Shown here piece after piece: positions 1 to 11,935 of a stretch of DNA of 64,000 nt (position 1 is its first letter; every line of letters starts with the position of its first letter). Position numbers and translations under genes: made by a program. The notes under the pieces are model-generated. The model was not told the origin of the DNA. It saw only the letters and a list, made by a program, of their open reading frames with translations, and made no database searches. Where the stretch lies: NCBI GenBank assembly GCA_951217055.1, contig OX578286.1:27782720-27846719 (forward strand), written 5' to 3'. Source of the DNA: Gerris lacustris (Eukaryota > Arthropoda > Insecta > Hemiptera > Gerridae).

Positions 1-110
1 GCGTTTAAAATTATTTTCACATAAACTAGATTTTTCTCGGGAAATCGACTTATACCTTTAGATTCGTATTTAAATGGATCCTCTGTCCGCGTTTTTTTTT
101 TTTTCTAATT
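1..110 (-). repeat. Dispersed family A, fragment
   Basis: TAGATTTTTCTCGGGAAATC and ATTTAAATGGA match the interior of the family A copies at 1465 and 3985. Confidence 0.5.
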
Positions 111-471
111 TTCGCGAGGTCTACTGTTCACAGAACTACTAGTTAAATTAAGTTTTCTCTTACTTTGTATTTAGTCTTTAATATGAGTATCCTGACCATA
201 TCATTTCCAACCATCCCCAAAAAATGAACCATTCCCTTACCAAAAAATGAATGAACTCCTAAACATAACAAAAATACTCAGCCAATTAGTGTGGCACATA
301 GCTTCCTCGCGTTCATTTTGTATACTTTAATGATTTTATACTTTTAAAACCTACTATTGTCAAATTTAATTAATATTCCCCCGTTTTTTTTAAAACTGTC
401 ATAATTGTTAATACTAAACTGTCATAACTATCATAATAATTTGCCTGTCATAATAATTTGCCTGTGTTTGT

Positions 472-570
472 ATTAATAGGAGGCCCGTGGTTCAAGTCCC
501 GGTGCGGGGGTCTATTTTTCTCTGTATGTCTCCCGTAGTTAATGATAATAATAATTTGATTTAAAGTCAA
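472..570 (+). repeat. Truncated tRNA-derived SINE copy
   Basis: Keeps the B-box-like GGTTCAAGTCC and the shared body TCTCTGTATGTCTCCCG but lacks the A-box half seen at 851. Confidence 0.6.
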
Positions 571-850
571 ATTTAATCTTTCCGCAGTATGAATACTACC
601 TAAAACTTAAAAATTTGAATTTCTAATTGATTGTACTAGGTACAGGTACTAATTGAGTACTTTATAATTATTGTCATATATTGTATACTATACCCCCGCT
701 CTTACTATACACGATCCCCTCCTTCACAATTATAAGAGTTAATTCTCGGTCTAGTTCTATTGCCGTGATATTTGGCTTGCTACACTTGTAGAAAAGATTG
801 TAAAACTTGGATTCGGGGAATTTGTTTCAGTAACGACAGAGAAAAATCAT

Positions 851-990
851 TCTCCCGTGTAGCTCAGTTGGTAAGAGAGCCTGTAACGGATTAATAGGAG
901 GCTCGTGGTTCAAGTCCTGGTGCGGGGATCTATTTTTCTCTGTATGTCTCCCGTAGTTAATGATAATTATAATTTGATTTAAAGAAAAAT
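851..990 (+). repeat. tRNA-derived SINE (A and B boxes present)
   Basis: A box TAGCTCAGTTGG (860-871) and B box GGTTCAAGTCC (907-917) sit in a tRNA-like head whose ends pair (CTCCCG with CGGGG). A non-tRNA body follows: TCTATTTTTCTCTG and the AATTATAATTTGATTT tail. Present again at 472 and, as an inverted pair, at 45.3-45.5 kb. It is not a functional tRNA gene, because the anticodon arm is abnormal and the body is repetitive. Confidence 0.65.
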
Positions 991-1464
991 AAAGTACGTG
1001 ATAGGATGCGAGGAAGCTATGTGCCACACCAAGTGGCAGTCTATTTTATTTATTATTAGATGTTTTATTTATTTCTCTTTAATTCAATATGTTACTCGAT
1101 ACCTATGTTTTAACAATTTTATGTTCACATTATAATTTTTTTTATTTTATTTATCTTCATGTAGAATGAAGCTTACATTTTATTTCAATTCCACTGTCAA
1201 TGTCTATTCTGAACTTAAAATAAATGTAATTATAAGTGTCAGGGTAAAAAAAAAATCTATTGACATGTACGGGGACAAACTTGTAAATTATTATATAATT
1301 TATAATTATATTTTATCATTGATAACGTAAAATTCTTTGTTAAATGAATGCTAGTTGCCAATCGTTTCAGATTTGTTCGTCCAATTTGTCGTATTAAAAT
1401 GTTAACTTAAAATACAAAAGTAATTAAAGTCTGATACAACTCAGATAACTAAATAAAAAAGAAT

Positions 1465-2030
1465 TGTCGAAGACAACTCAAACAAACTACATATACGAGT
1501 TCATCATTTTTTGGCCCAATGTTTTCCATTTATTAGTTTTCGTTGGTACATTTAATTATTATTGAACATTTTATCAAAATATATCATAAAAATAACTTCT
1601 CCTCGACGGGGAATCGAACCCGGCGTCTCTCCCACCGCGTTTTTTTTACAGGATCTAGATTTTTCCCAGGAAAACATATATCATTAGATTCGTATTAAAA
1701 TGGACTACATTTTAGAATTTTTTAAATCAAAATCGTTCTCGAAGCGGAACCGTTTTCGAAAAATAATTTTTGTTCTTGCAGAAGTTATTCGGGGGGTAGT
1801 GCCCGCAAATTTGGAGCTAAAATTCATTTCTCGATTTCACCTTGGGGTTTGATTTTTCTGAACATGTATGCCAAATTTCGTCAAAATCGGCCCAGTATAG
1901 GGCTCCAGGCCTCTACACAGACGACAGACAGACTTTTTTAAAAACCACTTTTGGACTCGAAACGTGTAAATCCATCAAAATCTAATTTTCGCGCCATCAC
2001 AATACTTTCTCTGGAGAAGTAAACATTCCG
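1465..2030 (-). repeat. Dispersed family A, long copy
   Basis: Shares with 28140-28610 and 3985-4425 (opposite strand) the segments GGGGAATCGAACCCGG, AAAATCGGCCCAGTATAGGG, ACAGACAGAC and CGCGCCATCACAATACTTTC. A tRNA-B-box-like GGTTCGATTCCCCG occurs on the minus strand. No coding region. The class (SINE/LINE tail or other) is not established. Confidence 0.6.
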
Positions 2031-3229
2031 AAGAAAGAGATCTTAAAATATAATAAATAATTAATATATAATTATAGGCTTCTATTTGAGTACATAATTG
2101 GCAGTGACTCATATTACTTAAATATAAACAGTAACTTATTAACGTAACAAAGTTATTAATGGATCTTAAGTTAGCTAACCTTGAATGAATATATATTTAG
2201 TTAAAAAAAAAGTTCGGAGTGTGTTCATCGGACCCTGACCAACTTAAAAACGAATTCAATTTAAGAAATAGAATTCTTAACTCAGGTTCGAAACTGAGTC
2301 CTTTAATTTCAAGGTCTGACCGGAAATATGACGAAAATAATAGATGATATCATCAGGATATAACATAGAGGACAGTTGCTTTTAAAACAGAAGGTTATCT
2401 GTCAAACTGGAGATGAATTGGTTAGGTTCTTGCCCAAATACAGATAAGAGGATATCAAACACATTATTGGTTGGAGTTCGTAGAATAAAAGATGGAAGAA
2501 TTAAAGAACCAAAAATGGCCAAATGTCAAAATGTTTGTATTGTTATTTTAACAATTAATTCTCTGATCTGGTGGACGTAATCAGAATTAATTATATTATT
2601 AAAACATTTTATCTACGATTGATACGAATTATAAACATTGTATCTCTGTTTAGATGCGTAGAAAGTGATTCTTTACGTACTTGTATTCATTGCGCATGCC
2701 CGTTCATAATTCTTCTTCTTTTTCCGCCCTAGTGCGGTAAAAAAGAAGTATTCTCCACCTTAACGCACGATTAGCGAGTTTGTTTACATTTAACAAAACT
2801 TATTTGCTGTTTGTTTAATTAAAGTAACTGTTTATATCGAGTTTTTTTGTGAATAACAATGAGTAATTTATGTCATTATCACGAAAATGAGGAGAATTAA
2901 TACACCTCCCGAAATAATTAATTCGGCACATAACACAACTGATGAATTAATGTCATCTTTTTAAAAGAGAAATACGAACTTACATATATACAGGAAGTTT
3001 ATTAAATATTTTTTTCTGTATTTATTATTAAATTCCAACAATTGTAGATAAAGTACGCAACTCGTGCGAAAACTGCATTTTGGGTTGCTCGTGTGGATTT
3101 ATTACCCTCGCATGCAGAATGCTACTTTCCGCACTAGACGCGTAATGTACTATTACACTAAACTTTCTCTTATACGATTACACAATTAATTGGTTCAGTT
3201 CGCAGTGTTTACAATTTACTAGTTATTTA
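2031..3229. other. AT-rich stretch, nothing recognised
   Basis: No coding region, repeat shared within the window or RNA gene seen. Around 2720 and 3130 there are copies of a TAGTGCGG/CCGCACTA word. Confidence 0.4.
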
Positions 3230-3960
3230 CGAGTTTTTGTATTTTTAGCTATTATTGAACATTTTTCTCAAAATTTATCATAAGGATAACTCCTCTCTAG
3301 CGGGAAATCGAACACGATATCTTACTCTTTACCTTAATAACTATTTCCTCAGTAACTAGGTTTTTCCCGGGAAAACGAATAAAATTGTCACTTTAGAATT
3401 TTTTACTTTCTCGTATAAAGAGAAAGTAATGTGGCGCAAAAATGCGATTTTAAGATTTTGATGGATTTACACGTTTTGAGGTCCCCCGGGTCTAAAAGAA
3501 GTTGTTTTTAAAGAATGTCTGTCTGTCGTCTTTCATCTGTGCGCACACACTTGGAGCCAACACTATAGGGCCGATTTTGACGAAATTTGGCATAAATGTT
3601 CTGAAAAATCATAACCCGAGGCGAAATCGAGAAATGAATTCAACCTCCAAATTCTGAAAATACGTTACAAAAAATTCCTCGAAAACGGTTTCTGGAAAAT
3701 AGAACCCACAATGAGCTAATTATGTCCTACCATTCACATTTAATTAAAATCGGACGTGTAGTTTTTAAGATATGTTGGTTCGCAAAAATTATGTGACAGA
3801 ACGACTGGCAGACAGACAGACACGGAACCAAAAATGTTCCCTGATATTTGAAACGGATATGTCTTGGAATTTTTGAAATCGGAGACCTAAAATATTTTCG
3901 TTAGTTAAAACTATTACATAGCTTCCGTTACCTTTGGTAAGCTCGGAAACAAAATTAAAA
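3230..3960. repeat. Family A and D fragments, mixed orientation
   Basis: About 3230-3400 is family A in minus orientation and 3415-3690 in plus orientation (GCCGATTTTGACGAAATTTG, GTCTGTCTGTCG). About 3700-3960 is family D, shared with 41985-42200 (inverse) and 46490-46640: ATTAAAATCGGACGTGTAG, GACAGACAGACAC, CATAGCTTCCGTTACC. Confidence 0.5.
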
Positions 3961-3984
3961 AAAAAAAATTAAAACAATTTCTAA

Positions 3985-4425
3985 TTTAGTATTGTGATGG
4001 CGCGTAAATTCCATTTTGATGGCTTTGAGGTCCCCTTAGTCCAAAAAAGTGGGTTTTAAAACATGTCTGTCGACTGTGTAGAGGCGTGGAGCCTCAACTA
4101 CTGGGCTGATTTTGATGAAATTTGGCATAAATGTCCAGAAAAACTATACACATAGGCGAAATCGAGAAATGAATGTTAGCTCCAAATTTGGGAGCGCTAA
4201 CCCCCAAAAACTCTGTAGACATAAAAAAAAAAAATTATTTCTCGAAAATGGTTTCGACCATTTTGATTCTAAAATGTAGTCCATTTAAATACGACTCTAA
4301 CGATGTAAGCCGTTTTCCCGGGAAAAATCTAGTTCCTGAGAAAACAGCTTTAAACGTGGACGGAGAAAGGCCGGATTCGATTCCCGACCGAGGAGAAGTA
4401 TTTTTATGATAAATTTTGATGAAAT
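3985..4425 (+). repeat. Dispersed family A, plus copy
   Basis: Begins AGTATTGTGATGGCGCG, continues through GCTGATTTTGATGAAATTTG and GGAAAAATCTAGTTCCTGAG, and ends GGATTCGATTCCCGACCGAG. The 78-residue open frame here is incidental. Confidence 0.6.
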
Positions 4426-4429
4426 ACTT

Positions 4430-5380
4430 CTTCTTTTAAGTAAAAGTAAACATATTTAAGTAAAAGTTTAATATGATATTAAAACAATCACCTGTTGAAT
4501 AGACTGTAAGTAGTTATGTTAAATAATAAATAAATTAAATTTGATATTGTAGGATATAGTCATTATTACAATGTATGTCAGAATTTTATTTACAATGAAA
4601 GCCGATATATTTATGTATTTGACTCATTTAAATATTCTCCAAAACTTTCAAAAACAATTTTAAACTTTTATAAATAAATGCAACAGTTACAAATAAAATG
4701 TTCTTGGAAATTCTTTTTGCATTTTCCTCCAAACAATTTTTTTCTTTGTTTTTCTTTTATTATATATATATGAGAGATGTTTACAGTTGAATGATGCAAT
4801 GATTTATTACAGCGAAATAATTCTTTAACACATTTGTTCAAAATGGTATTTAAAAATAATGGTTTTTTTATGTAAATAAATGGTGCAGTTGAAACATGAA
4901 GAGTTTATTACAATGTAATTAATTTAGTCAGATCAAAGTGTGTTGCGTCTTTGAGTAGTGTTGTTGGCTTTTTGTTTACATTTGGATTGTAAACAAAGAG
5001 ATCCGGAGCATTCAAATACCATGTATCTATATTTAGATGTGAATCACAGGCCTTTACAAATTTTAATTTTTTTCTTGTTTAATGAATAAAACTAAAAGAG
5101 GAAACATTGATCAGTTTCAGTGGCGCCCCGCACGGGAGGGGGAGGGGGCGCTAAATGGGCTGAATACTTTGAAAATTTAATGCAGAACTAAAAAGTACCT
5201 ACGAACAAGGGTCCAGAACGGCTGCGTTTTCGAGATATTCGCAAAAATTTCATTTTTTTTTATATTCATCCTTAAAATTCTCAAATATTACGCTTCTTAC
5301 CATAAAACGCCATGAAGTAAACCTTGTAGCGAATTGAATTTTTCGATGTATGACTCAAATTCCAGCTGTGATTTTAAGCT
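4430..5380. other. AT-rich stretch, nothing recognised
   Basis: No gene or shared repeat found. A GC-rich patch around 5120-5160 (GGCGCCCCGCACGGG) resembles a transposon end but I found no partner. Confidence 0.35.
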
Positions 5381-5383
5381 GAC

Positions 5384-5505
5384 GACGACGAGCTCAAATT
5401 ATTTCAAGCTGATGATGATGAGCTCAAATGATTTCAAGCTGATATGATGGTGAGCTCAAATGATTTCAAGCTGATGATGGTGAGCTCAAATGATTTCAGC
5501 TGTGA
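5384..5505. repeat. Minisatellite, about 30-bp unit x4
   Basis: Unit GCTGATGATGGTGAGCTCAA plus ATGATTTCA, with one unit varying by an insertion. Confidence 0.75.
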
Positions 5506-5895
5506 TTTCAAATTCTTCAGGAATAGCAAAGTTGATGAAGGCCATGTAAATGAATCAGCAAATAAGTAATAGGGAAGAAGACATTTTAAATAATGCTGAA
5601 AGTCAGGATTTTGTTGTACAGAGCTGGGATTAGACTTATTCGACGCAGAATTTGATACTCTGTAAGTTTTACTTCAAGGTGTTTTTTTTATGATTAAAAG
5701 CGTAGTTTTTGAGAATTTTGAGGATAAATTCCGAAAAAAAAACAATAATTTGATTGTTTGTTTTTACGGATATTTCGAAAACAAACAGGATTCATCTTCA
5801 TAGAAAATGTTTTATTTTGCATTAAATTTCATTTAAGATCCAGATGTAGTGAGGCTTCGTTCGGGGACATCCTATTTGTACAATTTATATTTAAT

Positions 5896-6548
5896 ACGTT
5901 CCATGAGTTATCAAAACCGTTTTGAAAACTGTTTTGGTTTCAAACCATAACATAAAGTGTTTCCATGAGGAGTTTTCACAACCATTTTGAAAACTATAAC
6001 CTCCCAGACTAGTTATAGTAAAGTCAGGTTATCATATATATTATGGTTATCTGCTTATATCCAAGGATCTTATATAAAGGGGATAGAGGGTTGAGGCAAA
6101 AAAGTGACCCCATGAAGATATGTAAAATATTAGCTCCAATGGGACAAATTACCTTCCCCTTAGTTATAGGTTACCAAGAATTTGTTTATAAGTGTCAGGT
6201 TATAACCTGCTAAAAAAGGTAATTTGTCCCAGTTGAAAGGTCGTGGAGCATGCGCAGTATGATTTTTTCTCCAATTTCTCTTAACTCCATGGGGTCACTT
6301 TTTTGCCTTAAACCCCTTCTTAACATTCCATCCCCTTTATATAAGACCCTTGCTTATATCATACCTACTGCGCATTTCTCAATTCTGTTTTCAATTCAAT
6401 ACCCGTTTCAAATCTATTATTTAACAAAAACCGTTTCAATACAAAACCCAAATATTTACTGTCATGACCTTGAACTCAAAACGTTTTGAAATCCCAGTTT
6501 CCATGGGGTTTTGAATACCAAAACTGTTTTTAAAACTCATGGAAACGT
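5896..6548. mobile_element. Foldback MITE with a nested palindrome
   Basis: Ends ACGTTCCATGAG and CTCATGGAAACGT, with inverted homology continuing about 40 bp (AAAACCGTTTTGAAAAC). The centre holds a second inverted repeat: CTTATATAAAGGGGAT near 6070 against ATCCCCTTTATATAAG near 6335, with an innermost pair GGGACAAATTACCTT (6141-6155) and AAGGTAATTTGTCCC (6216-6230). A related short element is at 63430-63592. Confidence 0.7.
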
Positions 6549-6549
6549 A

Positions 6550-7284
6550 GTAATTACATTGCTATATATATCTTCCTAACTATTGTGACTTGAACCACGA
6601 ACTTTTAAAATGTTCTTACTGTAACATAAACATGTTTTATAATAGGATTTTGAAATTTTACCCTTAAATTAATTGAGAGGAAGTAAAGGGGATTATCAAA
6701 GAGGGAAACAATTGTTTCTAGGAAGTTTATATTTTGAGAAACATAGAGTAGACTAGATTTTTCGATATAGAGGATAATGAAAGAGTTGTAAGCAAAACCA
6801 GTTAAAACCCTTGGAAGTATAGATGGAATACGGTAAAACTCATGTGTTTACAATTTCACGCACGGTTTGTACATCTATTTTACCATGAAAAATTGTGATA
6901 TTGAATAGTTGATTGATAGTTTAATGGTTTTAATTTTACGGAAGACGCGTCAGTTTTTGAGTAGAGTAATAACAGGTAATTAAGTGAAAGGGAAAATTAA
7001 AAGTGAATCTCATGATTCTTAATACAAAAATAGAAAACATGAAACTTAAGTGAGTGAAAGGATCAGCTGACCGTGACCACAATTCCTTCTTCCTTCCTAT
7101 GACTACACCGACCATAAACCCTGTTCCACCTTCTACTCCTATCTTCATACCTTTATAATATAAATCCAAGTTCAGTAGAAGAACAGGTATTAAACGCAAC
7201 AAAACACCGTATCAATTTGTTGTACAACCAAGTTAAACAACTTTATAATGTTTATGAAACATGTTTAGTTTATTATGAAGAACT
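6550..7284. other. No recognised feature
   Basis: Unique AT-rich sequence. The 88-residue minus frame at 6936-7202 has no recognisable domain or splice context. Confidence 0.35.
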
Positions 7285-7990
7285 TGATCAACTCAAAGCG
7301 CATCGTGTATGTGCCTGATTTTTTCAACTTGGTTGTACTACAAATCGCATCGTGTATAGGCCTGGTTGTTCAACTTTGGTTGTAAAACAAATCGCATCGT
7401 GTATAGGCCTGGTTGTTCAACTTGGTTGTACAACAAATAGCATCATGTATGGGCCTGGTTGTTCAACTTGGTTGTACAACAAATCGCATCGTGTAAGGGC
7501 CTGGTTGTTCAACTTGGTTGTACAACAAATCGCATCATGTATGGGCCTGATTTTTCAACTTGGTTGTACAACAAATCGCATCGTGTATAGGCCTGGTTGT
7601 TCAACTTGGTTGTACAACAAATCGTATCGTGTATGGGCCTGATTTTTCAACTTGGTTGTACAACAAATCGCATCTTGTATAGGCCTGGTTGTTCAACTTG
7701 GTTGTACAACAAATCGCATCGTGTATGGGCCTGGTTGTTCAACTTGGTTGTACAACAAATCGCATCGTGTATGGGCCTGGTTGTTCAACTTGGTTGTACA
7801 ACAAATCGCACTGCATATGGGCCTGGTTGTTCAACTTGGTTGTACAACAAATCGCATCGTGTATGGGCCTGGTTGTTCAACTTGGTTGTACAACAAATCG
7901 CACTGAATATGGGCCTGGTTGTTCAACTTGGTAGTAAAAACTAATTGCATCGTGTATGTTCCTGTTTGTTCAACTTTGTTGTAAAAACAA
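7285..7990. repeat. 46-bp minisatellite, about 15 copies
   Basis: Unit AACAAATCGCATCGTGTATG GGCCTGGTTGTTCAACTTGG TTGTAC (46 bp). Since 46 is not divisible by 3 and the unit lacks stops in all plus frames, overlapping open frames appear. They are not genes. Each unit carries the palindrome GTTGTACAAC at its junction. Confidence 0.9.
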
Positions 7991-8160
7991 ATCACACTGT
8001 ATATGGGCTTCTTACGATGACTAGCCACTGGAAAGACTTCGAGAGCACGTCACTTTGCAAAATTGTAAAACAAATTTGTTATTCACACAGGCTTGGTTTG
8101 ATCAGCTTGGAACAAAGCTTTGGTTGATAACAATCTTTGTTATTGAGCTGAAAATAAATA

Positions 8161-9310
8161 ATTTCAAGATAAAAAGAACTTTTTATATACTACGTTTTTA
8201 AATTTTCTGTTGAATCGTATGTGTATATAATCGTATGTATATAATATATAATGTTAGTGAAAAAAGAAATAGTTCCGAATTTATTTACTTCACATAAATG
8301 ACAACTATCTAGAGAGCTGATCTTAAACCTATAAAAGGACAAATCTTTGTACAACGGATCTCCCCAACACCAAATCTAAACCGTGCCATCGATTTATTTG
8401 AAATAATATAATCGATATTTCCATTTTTGCTGTCATTCAATGTTTATCTATCACAAACTCAGAGTAAGGAAGGGGTAGAGGGAACAATACTATAGAATCT
8501 GGGTCTCAAAAAGTGGTTCATTATGCTACACCCCTAAACTAAACCTCCCAAGCGGCAGTTTGGTGAAACACTATCGATATCTCGATAAAAACTTGAAATT
8601 TATCTGATATCAGCTGATCACAATAACTGATATTTTCTTACGACATTTAATATTTTTATTTTTAATACAGTTTTCTTTATAAATATTAAATATGTACAAT
8701 AATGTTTGTTGTTAACCTTATTAATTATCTAAAGGCAGTAACATCGTTAATAAACGTGTAACAGTTCCTAGATAACTAATAGCAATCTTCTTTGAGTGGG
8801 GTATCAAATAAATGCAACTGATAAGGATTTGTTGACAAGCGTCTGTGGGGACGGAAGGACAAGAAATAGACCAATAAGACAAGTACCAGTGCCCACGTGA
8901 TCACTTTAGTTCGTATTGAGCTCGCTTGGGAGGTTTAGTATAGGGGTGTAGCACAATGAACCACTTTTCAAATCGCATTGCTCCCTCTACCCCTTCCTTG
9001 CTCTGAGATCACAAATTTGAGACCCGTCAAAATGAAGATTGTTAATACTATGGGACATGGCAAAACAAATAAAATAACTTGCGGATTTTTTCCGAACTAA
9101 CTTTCCATACAGCAAAATTTGCTGACAACGAATTAAATTCTGTTGAAAGATGGCTAAAAGAATTAAAATATTGCATCGTCATCGTGTTCTGAGCTATTCT
9201 AAAAGTTTCAAATGTCTAGCTACTCGGGAAGTTAGTTAGAAATCGATTGCCAGATTTGTACCGGACAAACAAACAAACAAGAAAGCAAGCTAATAAAAAA
9301 AAGTAGTAAA
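8161..9310 (+). repeat. Dispersed family E, copy interrupted by a MITE
   Basis: Matches 41017-41740 in reverse over its length and 11060-11276 over its last 210 bp. Shared words: AAAAAGAACTTTTTATATAC, GGATCTCCCCAACACCAAAT, TGTTCTGAGCTATTCTAAAA, and a CAAACAAACAAACAAG microsatellite near the end. No coding region. A 550-bp MITE sits inside it. Confidence 0.75.
8458..9007. mobile_element. hAT-type MITE, 550 bp, perfect 8-bp TSD
   Basis: Flanked by ATCACAAA at 8450-8457 and 9008-9015. Inverted ends start CTCAGAG and extend about 95 bp (AAGGAAGGGGTAGAGGGA, GTGGTTCATT, GCTACACCCCTA, CTAAACCTCCCAAGCG). The homologous locus at about 41.3 kb lacks the insert. Confidence 0.9.
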
Positions 9311-9315
9311 ATGTC

Positions 9316-9962
9316 GTTCACAATTTATTTCTAGTTTGAATTGAAATATTTTCAACATAACAATGTTTAATTTAATTTTAATTTTCAACATAACGATAAC
9401 AATTTTTGGTTCGTTGGGGACCGATTTCCTCTCTGGGGATCTATAATTAGACGAGTGGCTAGCAACTCGTTTGGACCATTTATTTAACTTTAATAACCAG
9501 TGTTACCTATCTTTAGATGAAATAATATTAGGTATTATTATACGCTAGTAAGCAGCTTATACTCTACCAGGGGTGGGCAAATGCGGCTCTTTGTTGACAA
9601 TGCCAATGCCTAGTTTCTTTATTATTTCCCTCACATATGTTAGCTAACCTGAGTGTCAAAAGTCAATACTAATGGTAAGAATAGTATAATCGCACTTTCA
9701 CAATAAACTGATTACGTTTGCATTTATGAGATATATTTTGATTTTTTTTTTTTTTTTAATGCAGAATTGTAGAAAATTGTGCAATGTTTTGAATTTTTTT
9801 TACGGCTTCTCAGGGATGAGGTTGTGCTATACAGAGGATTTCCTACATTCAATCCCTGGAACCAAAGTCAAAACACCTGAAATATCTGAGTTGGATTATA
9901 CAAGGGCAGAAACATATTACATGACGTGCTTATCTTCCAATAATAATATAAGGGGTGGCTTC
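9316..9962. other. No recognised feature
   Basis: AT-rich DNA with a possible degraded hAT end (GGGGTGGGCAAATGCGGCTC, 9569-9588). No gene seen; the 80-residue plus frame at 9726 is mostly low complexity. Confidence 0.35.
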
Positions 9963-9970
9963 CTCTAGAC

Positions 9971-10720
9971 CAGTGTTTCCCAAACTTTTAACATCTGTGT
10001 ACCCTTTCCATAATTTTCGTAACACAAAGTAACCCTCGTTCCTCGTTAAAAAAAAAAAATCCATTTCTATTTTGGTTGTCTTTAATTATTTAATTTTATT
10101 TTTTCTAATTGTGTCAATCGGGGTATTGTTCTTAAAAAAAAATGAAATAATATAAATATAAACTATGTACTTTCTTTCTATAAAACGGTTATAATTGGAA
10201 CATTTTCAACCCTTTAGGTTTAATCCTTTTTAACACTTTCTATTTGTGAAATATTTACATATTATTACTATTAAAAAGTAATTTGTCCAAAACTAAAACA
10301 AATAAAGCCAAGGAGTTAGGTCTAATAATGTGAGTCACTTCACTCACTGGGATTTGTCCCACGACTCTATAGTCGTCACGGAACAAATCTAACAAGAAAT
10401 AGGATGAATAAAAAAAAAAAAATAATAATAATAGAATATGCGTACCTATACTTCATTAACAATCATTTTTTTTTTTTTTTTTTTTTAAGTACATAAACGA
10501 GAACAAATATCCAATTTAAGAACAAAATTAACCGGGAACCAAATTATGATGAACTGTTGCCTGAACATATGATGAACTGTCAACATAAACAATTTTATCC
10601 TTCTCAGGATAAAATTGACTGCACAGTCAAGTCAAAGCCCGGTGCATGGTGCATCGCGTACCCCCACCAAACTCTTCCCGTACCCCCAGGGGTACGCGTA
10701 CCACACTTTGGGAAACACTG
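9971..10720. mobile_element. hAT element (non-autonomous), 750 bp, perfect 8-bp TSD
   Basis: Ends CAGTGTTTCCCAAAC and TTTGGGAAACACTG with CTCTAGAC at 9963-9970 and 10721-10728. Subterminal GTACCC words repeat near both ends. No transposase. CAGTGTTTCC ends are typical of hAT elements. Confidence 0.92.
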
Positions 10721-10742
10721 CTCTAGACTCTAGAGTCTAGAG

Positions 10743-10850
10743 CAGTGGTTTCTCTTATAACCTTTTAGTAATCGCAGCCCCCTTAAAATCTCAAAAAATC
10801 CCCCCCCCCCCCCCCCCCCCATTTTAAGTAACAACAATTATTAGATAATA
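10743..10850 (+). mobile_element. Left end of a second hAT element
   Basis: Starts CAGTGGTTTCTCTTATAACC and continues GTAATCGCAGCCCCCTTAAA, a common hAT end, running into a 20-base C tract (10801-10820). No matching right end found downstream, so it is probably truncated. It abuts the first hAT through a 22-bp perfect palindrome (10721-10742). Confidence 0.6.
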
Positions 10851-11059
10851 CTCATTTGAAAACTAACTTCATTTATCTCAGAAGAGGGTATTTATTTGGA
10901 ATACAAGTCCTTTTTAAATAGATTTTTTTAATTACATCAAAGTTTTCGCCCAGGGAACCTGAGCTTCTTCAGTGATAATCTACAAATAATAGATAAAAAT
11001 ATAAAGATAGACAAGTAAATTAAGAAAAACAACAAAAATGCAAACAGAAGATAACAAAA

Positions 11060-11276
11060 AGAGTGTGATTTTGACAAAATTTCCTGAAAACTAATTATAT
11101 TCTGCTGAAAGATAGCTAAAAGTATTAAAATAATGCATTGTCATCGTGTTCTGAGCTATTCTAAAAGTTTCAAATGTTTAGGTACTCAGGAAGTTAGTTA
11201 AAAATCGATTGCAAGATTTGTACCGGACAAACAAACAAACAAGAAAGCAAGCTAATGAAAACGTAGTAAAAAGGAA
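11060..11276 (+). repeat. Dispersed family E, 3' fragment
   Basis: Matches 9095-9310 with substitutions (TGTTCTGAGCTATTCTAAAA, GTACCGGACAAACAAACAAA). Confidence 0.75.
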
Positions 11277-11749
11277 CGCATAAACAAGATGACGGCTACT
11301 TGTTGCCTCGAATGAAAGAAGCCGTATTATTTTGATAAGCCCAAGGTTAGGTTTACTACACTAGAGTTAAGATGAATCGAAAACATCGATGTTTTAACTT
11401 TCAACGTATCGACACTATCGATGTTAAACTTTCTACTTTCGATATATCGTCCCCATCGATGTTAAACTTTCGATGTATCGACAACATAGATGTTGATCTG
11501 AAGATAACATCGACCTTTTTTTTATCCTTGTCAGCTGGTATGGGTTGTCTTTCGACGTAGTGGCTCCGATTTTTAGGGTTTTCTAGGCCTCTCCTTTTTT
11601 TACCTGCAATACCTTTTTTATTAATTTTGTTACACAACCCATAAAGTTTTCTTCTTCCATGTCACTTCTCGATCTTTTCTTACCTCCGTAACTCCCCCCC
11701 CCCCTCTACAACCATCGATTTTTAGCAATCGATATTTTTCGGCGGCCGT
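11277..11749. other. ATCGATG-rich sequence left of the Harbinger genes
   Basis: About 11370-11510 repeats ATCGATGTTAAAC/TTTCGATGTATCG words several times. A similar ATCGATT-rich patch lies right of the element at 16505-16640. The two could be subterminal repeats, but no exact inverted ends were found. Confidence 0.4.
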
Positions 11750-11935
11750 TATGGTGGTAGGGTTGGGCCGTTGATTTTCTTGCTTGTTCCCACGTGATAC
11801 GATACCGCAGTGTATACTGTCGGAGAGGGGGAGGTCCCTGACCTTGAATTGTCAACTAGCAACTATGTAGTCCCCCATGTCCATTCAGTCCATGTATATG
11901 TATATTCCTGTGCTTTTATTTACCCTACTCTTATT

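Larger units (their letters stand above)
281..1037. mobile_element. Element bounded by 30-bp inverted repeats, containing SINE-like copies
   Basis: The left end (281-310, GCCAATTAGTGTGGCAC then ATAGCTTCCTCGC) is the inverse of 1008-1037 (GCGAGGAAGCTATGTG then CCACACCAAGTGGC). Single copies of the same 30-mer occur at 42492-42517 and 45003-45032, so it is a repeat-family end. Inside are a truncated and a full tRNA-like head, and the pair at 472 and 851 may itself reflect two insertions. Confidence 0.5.

Noticed and set aside
851..925. Functional tRNA gene
   Set aside because: Box A and B are present but the anticodon arm is irregular and the same head is followed by a repeated body at other sites, so it is a SINE. 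Same reasoning for 23.7, 38.4 and 53.7 kb.
7352..7944. Several overlapping plus-strand frames
   Set aside because: All arise from the 46-bp minisatellite lacking stops.
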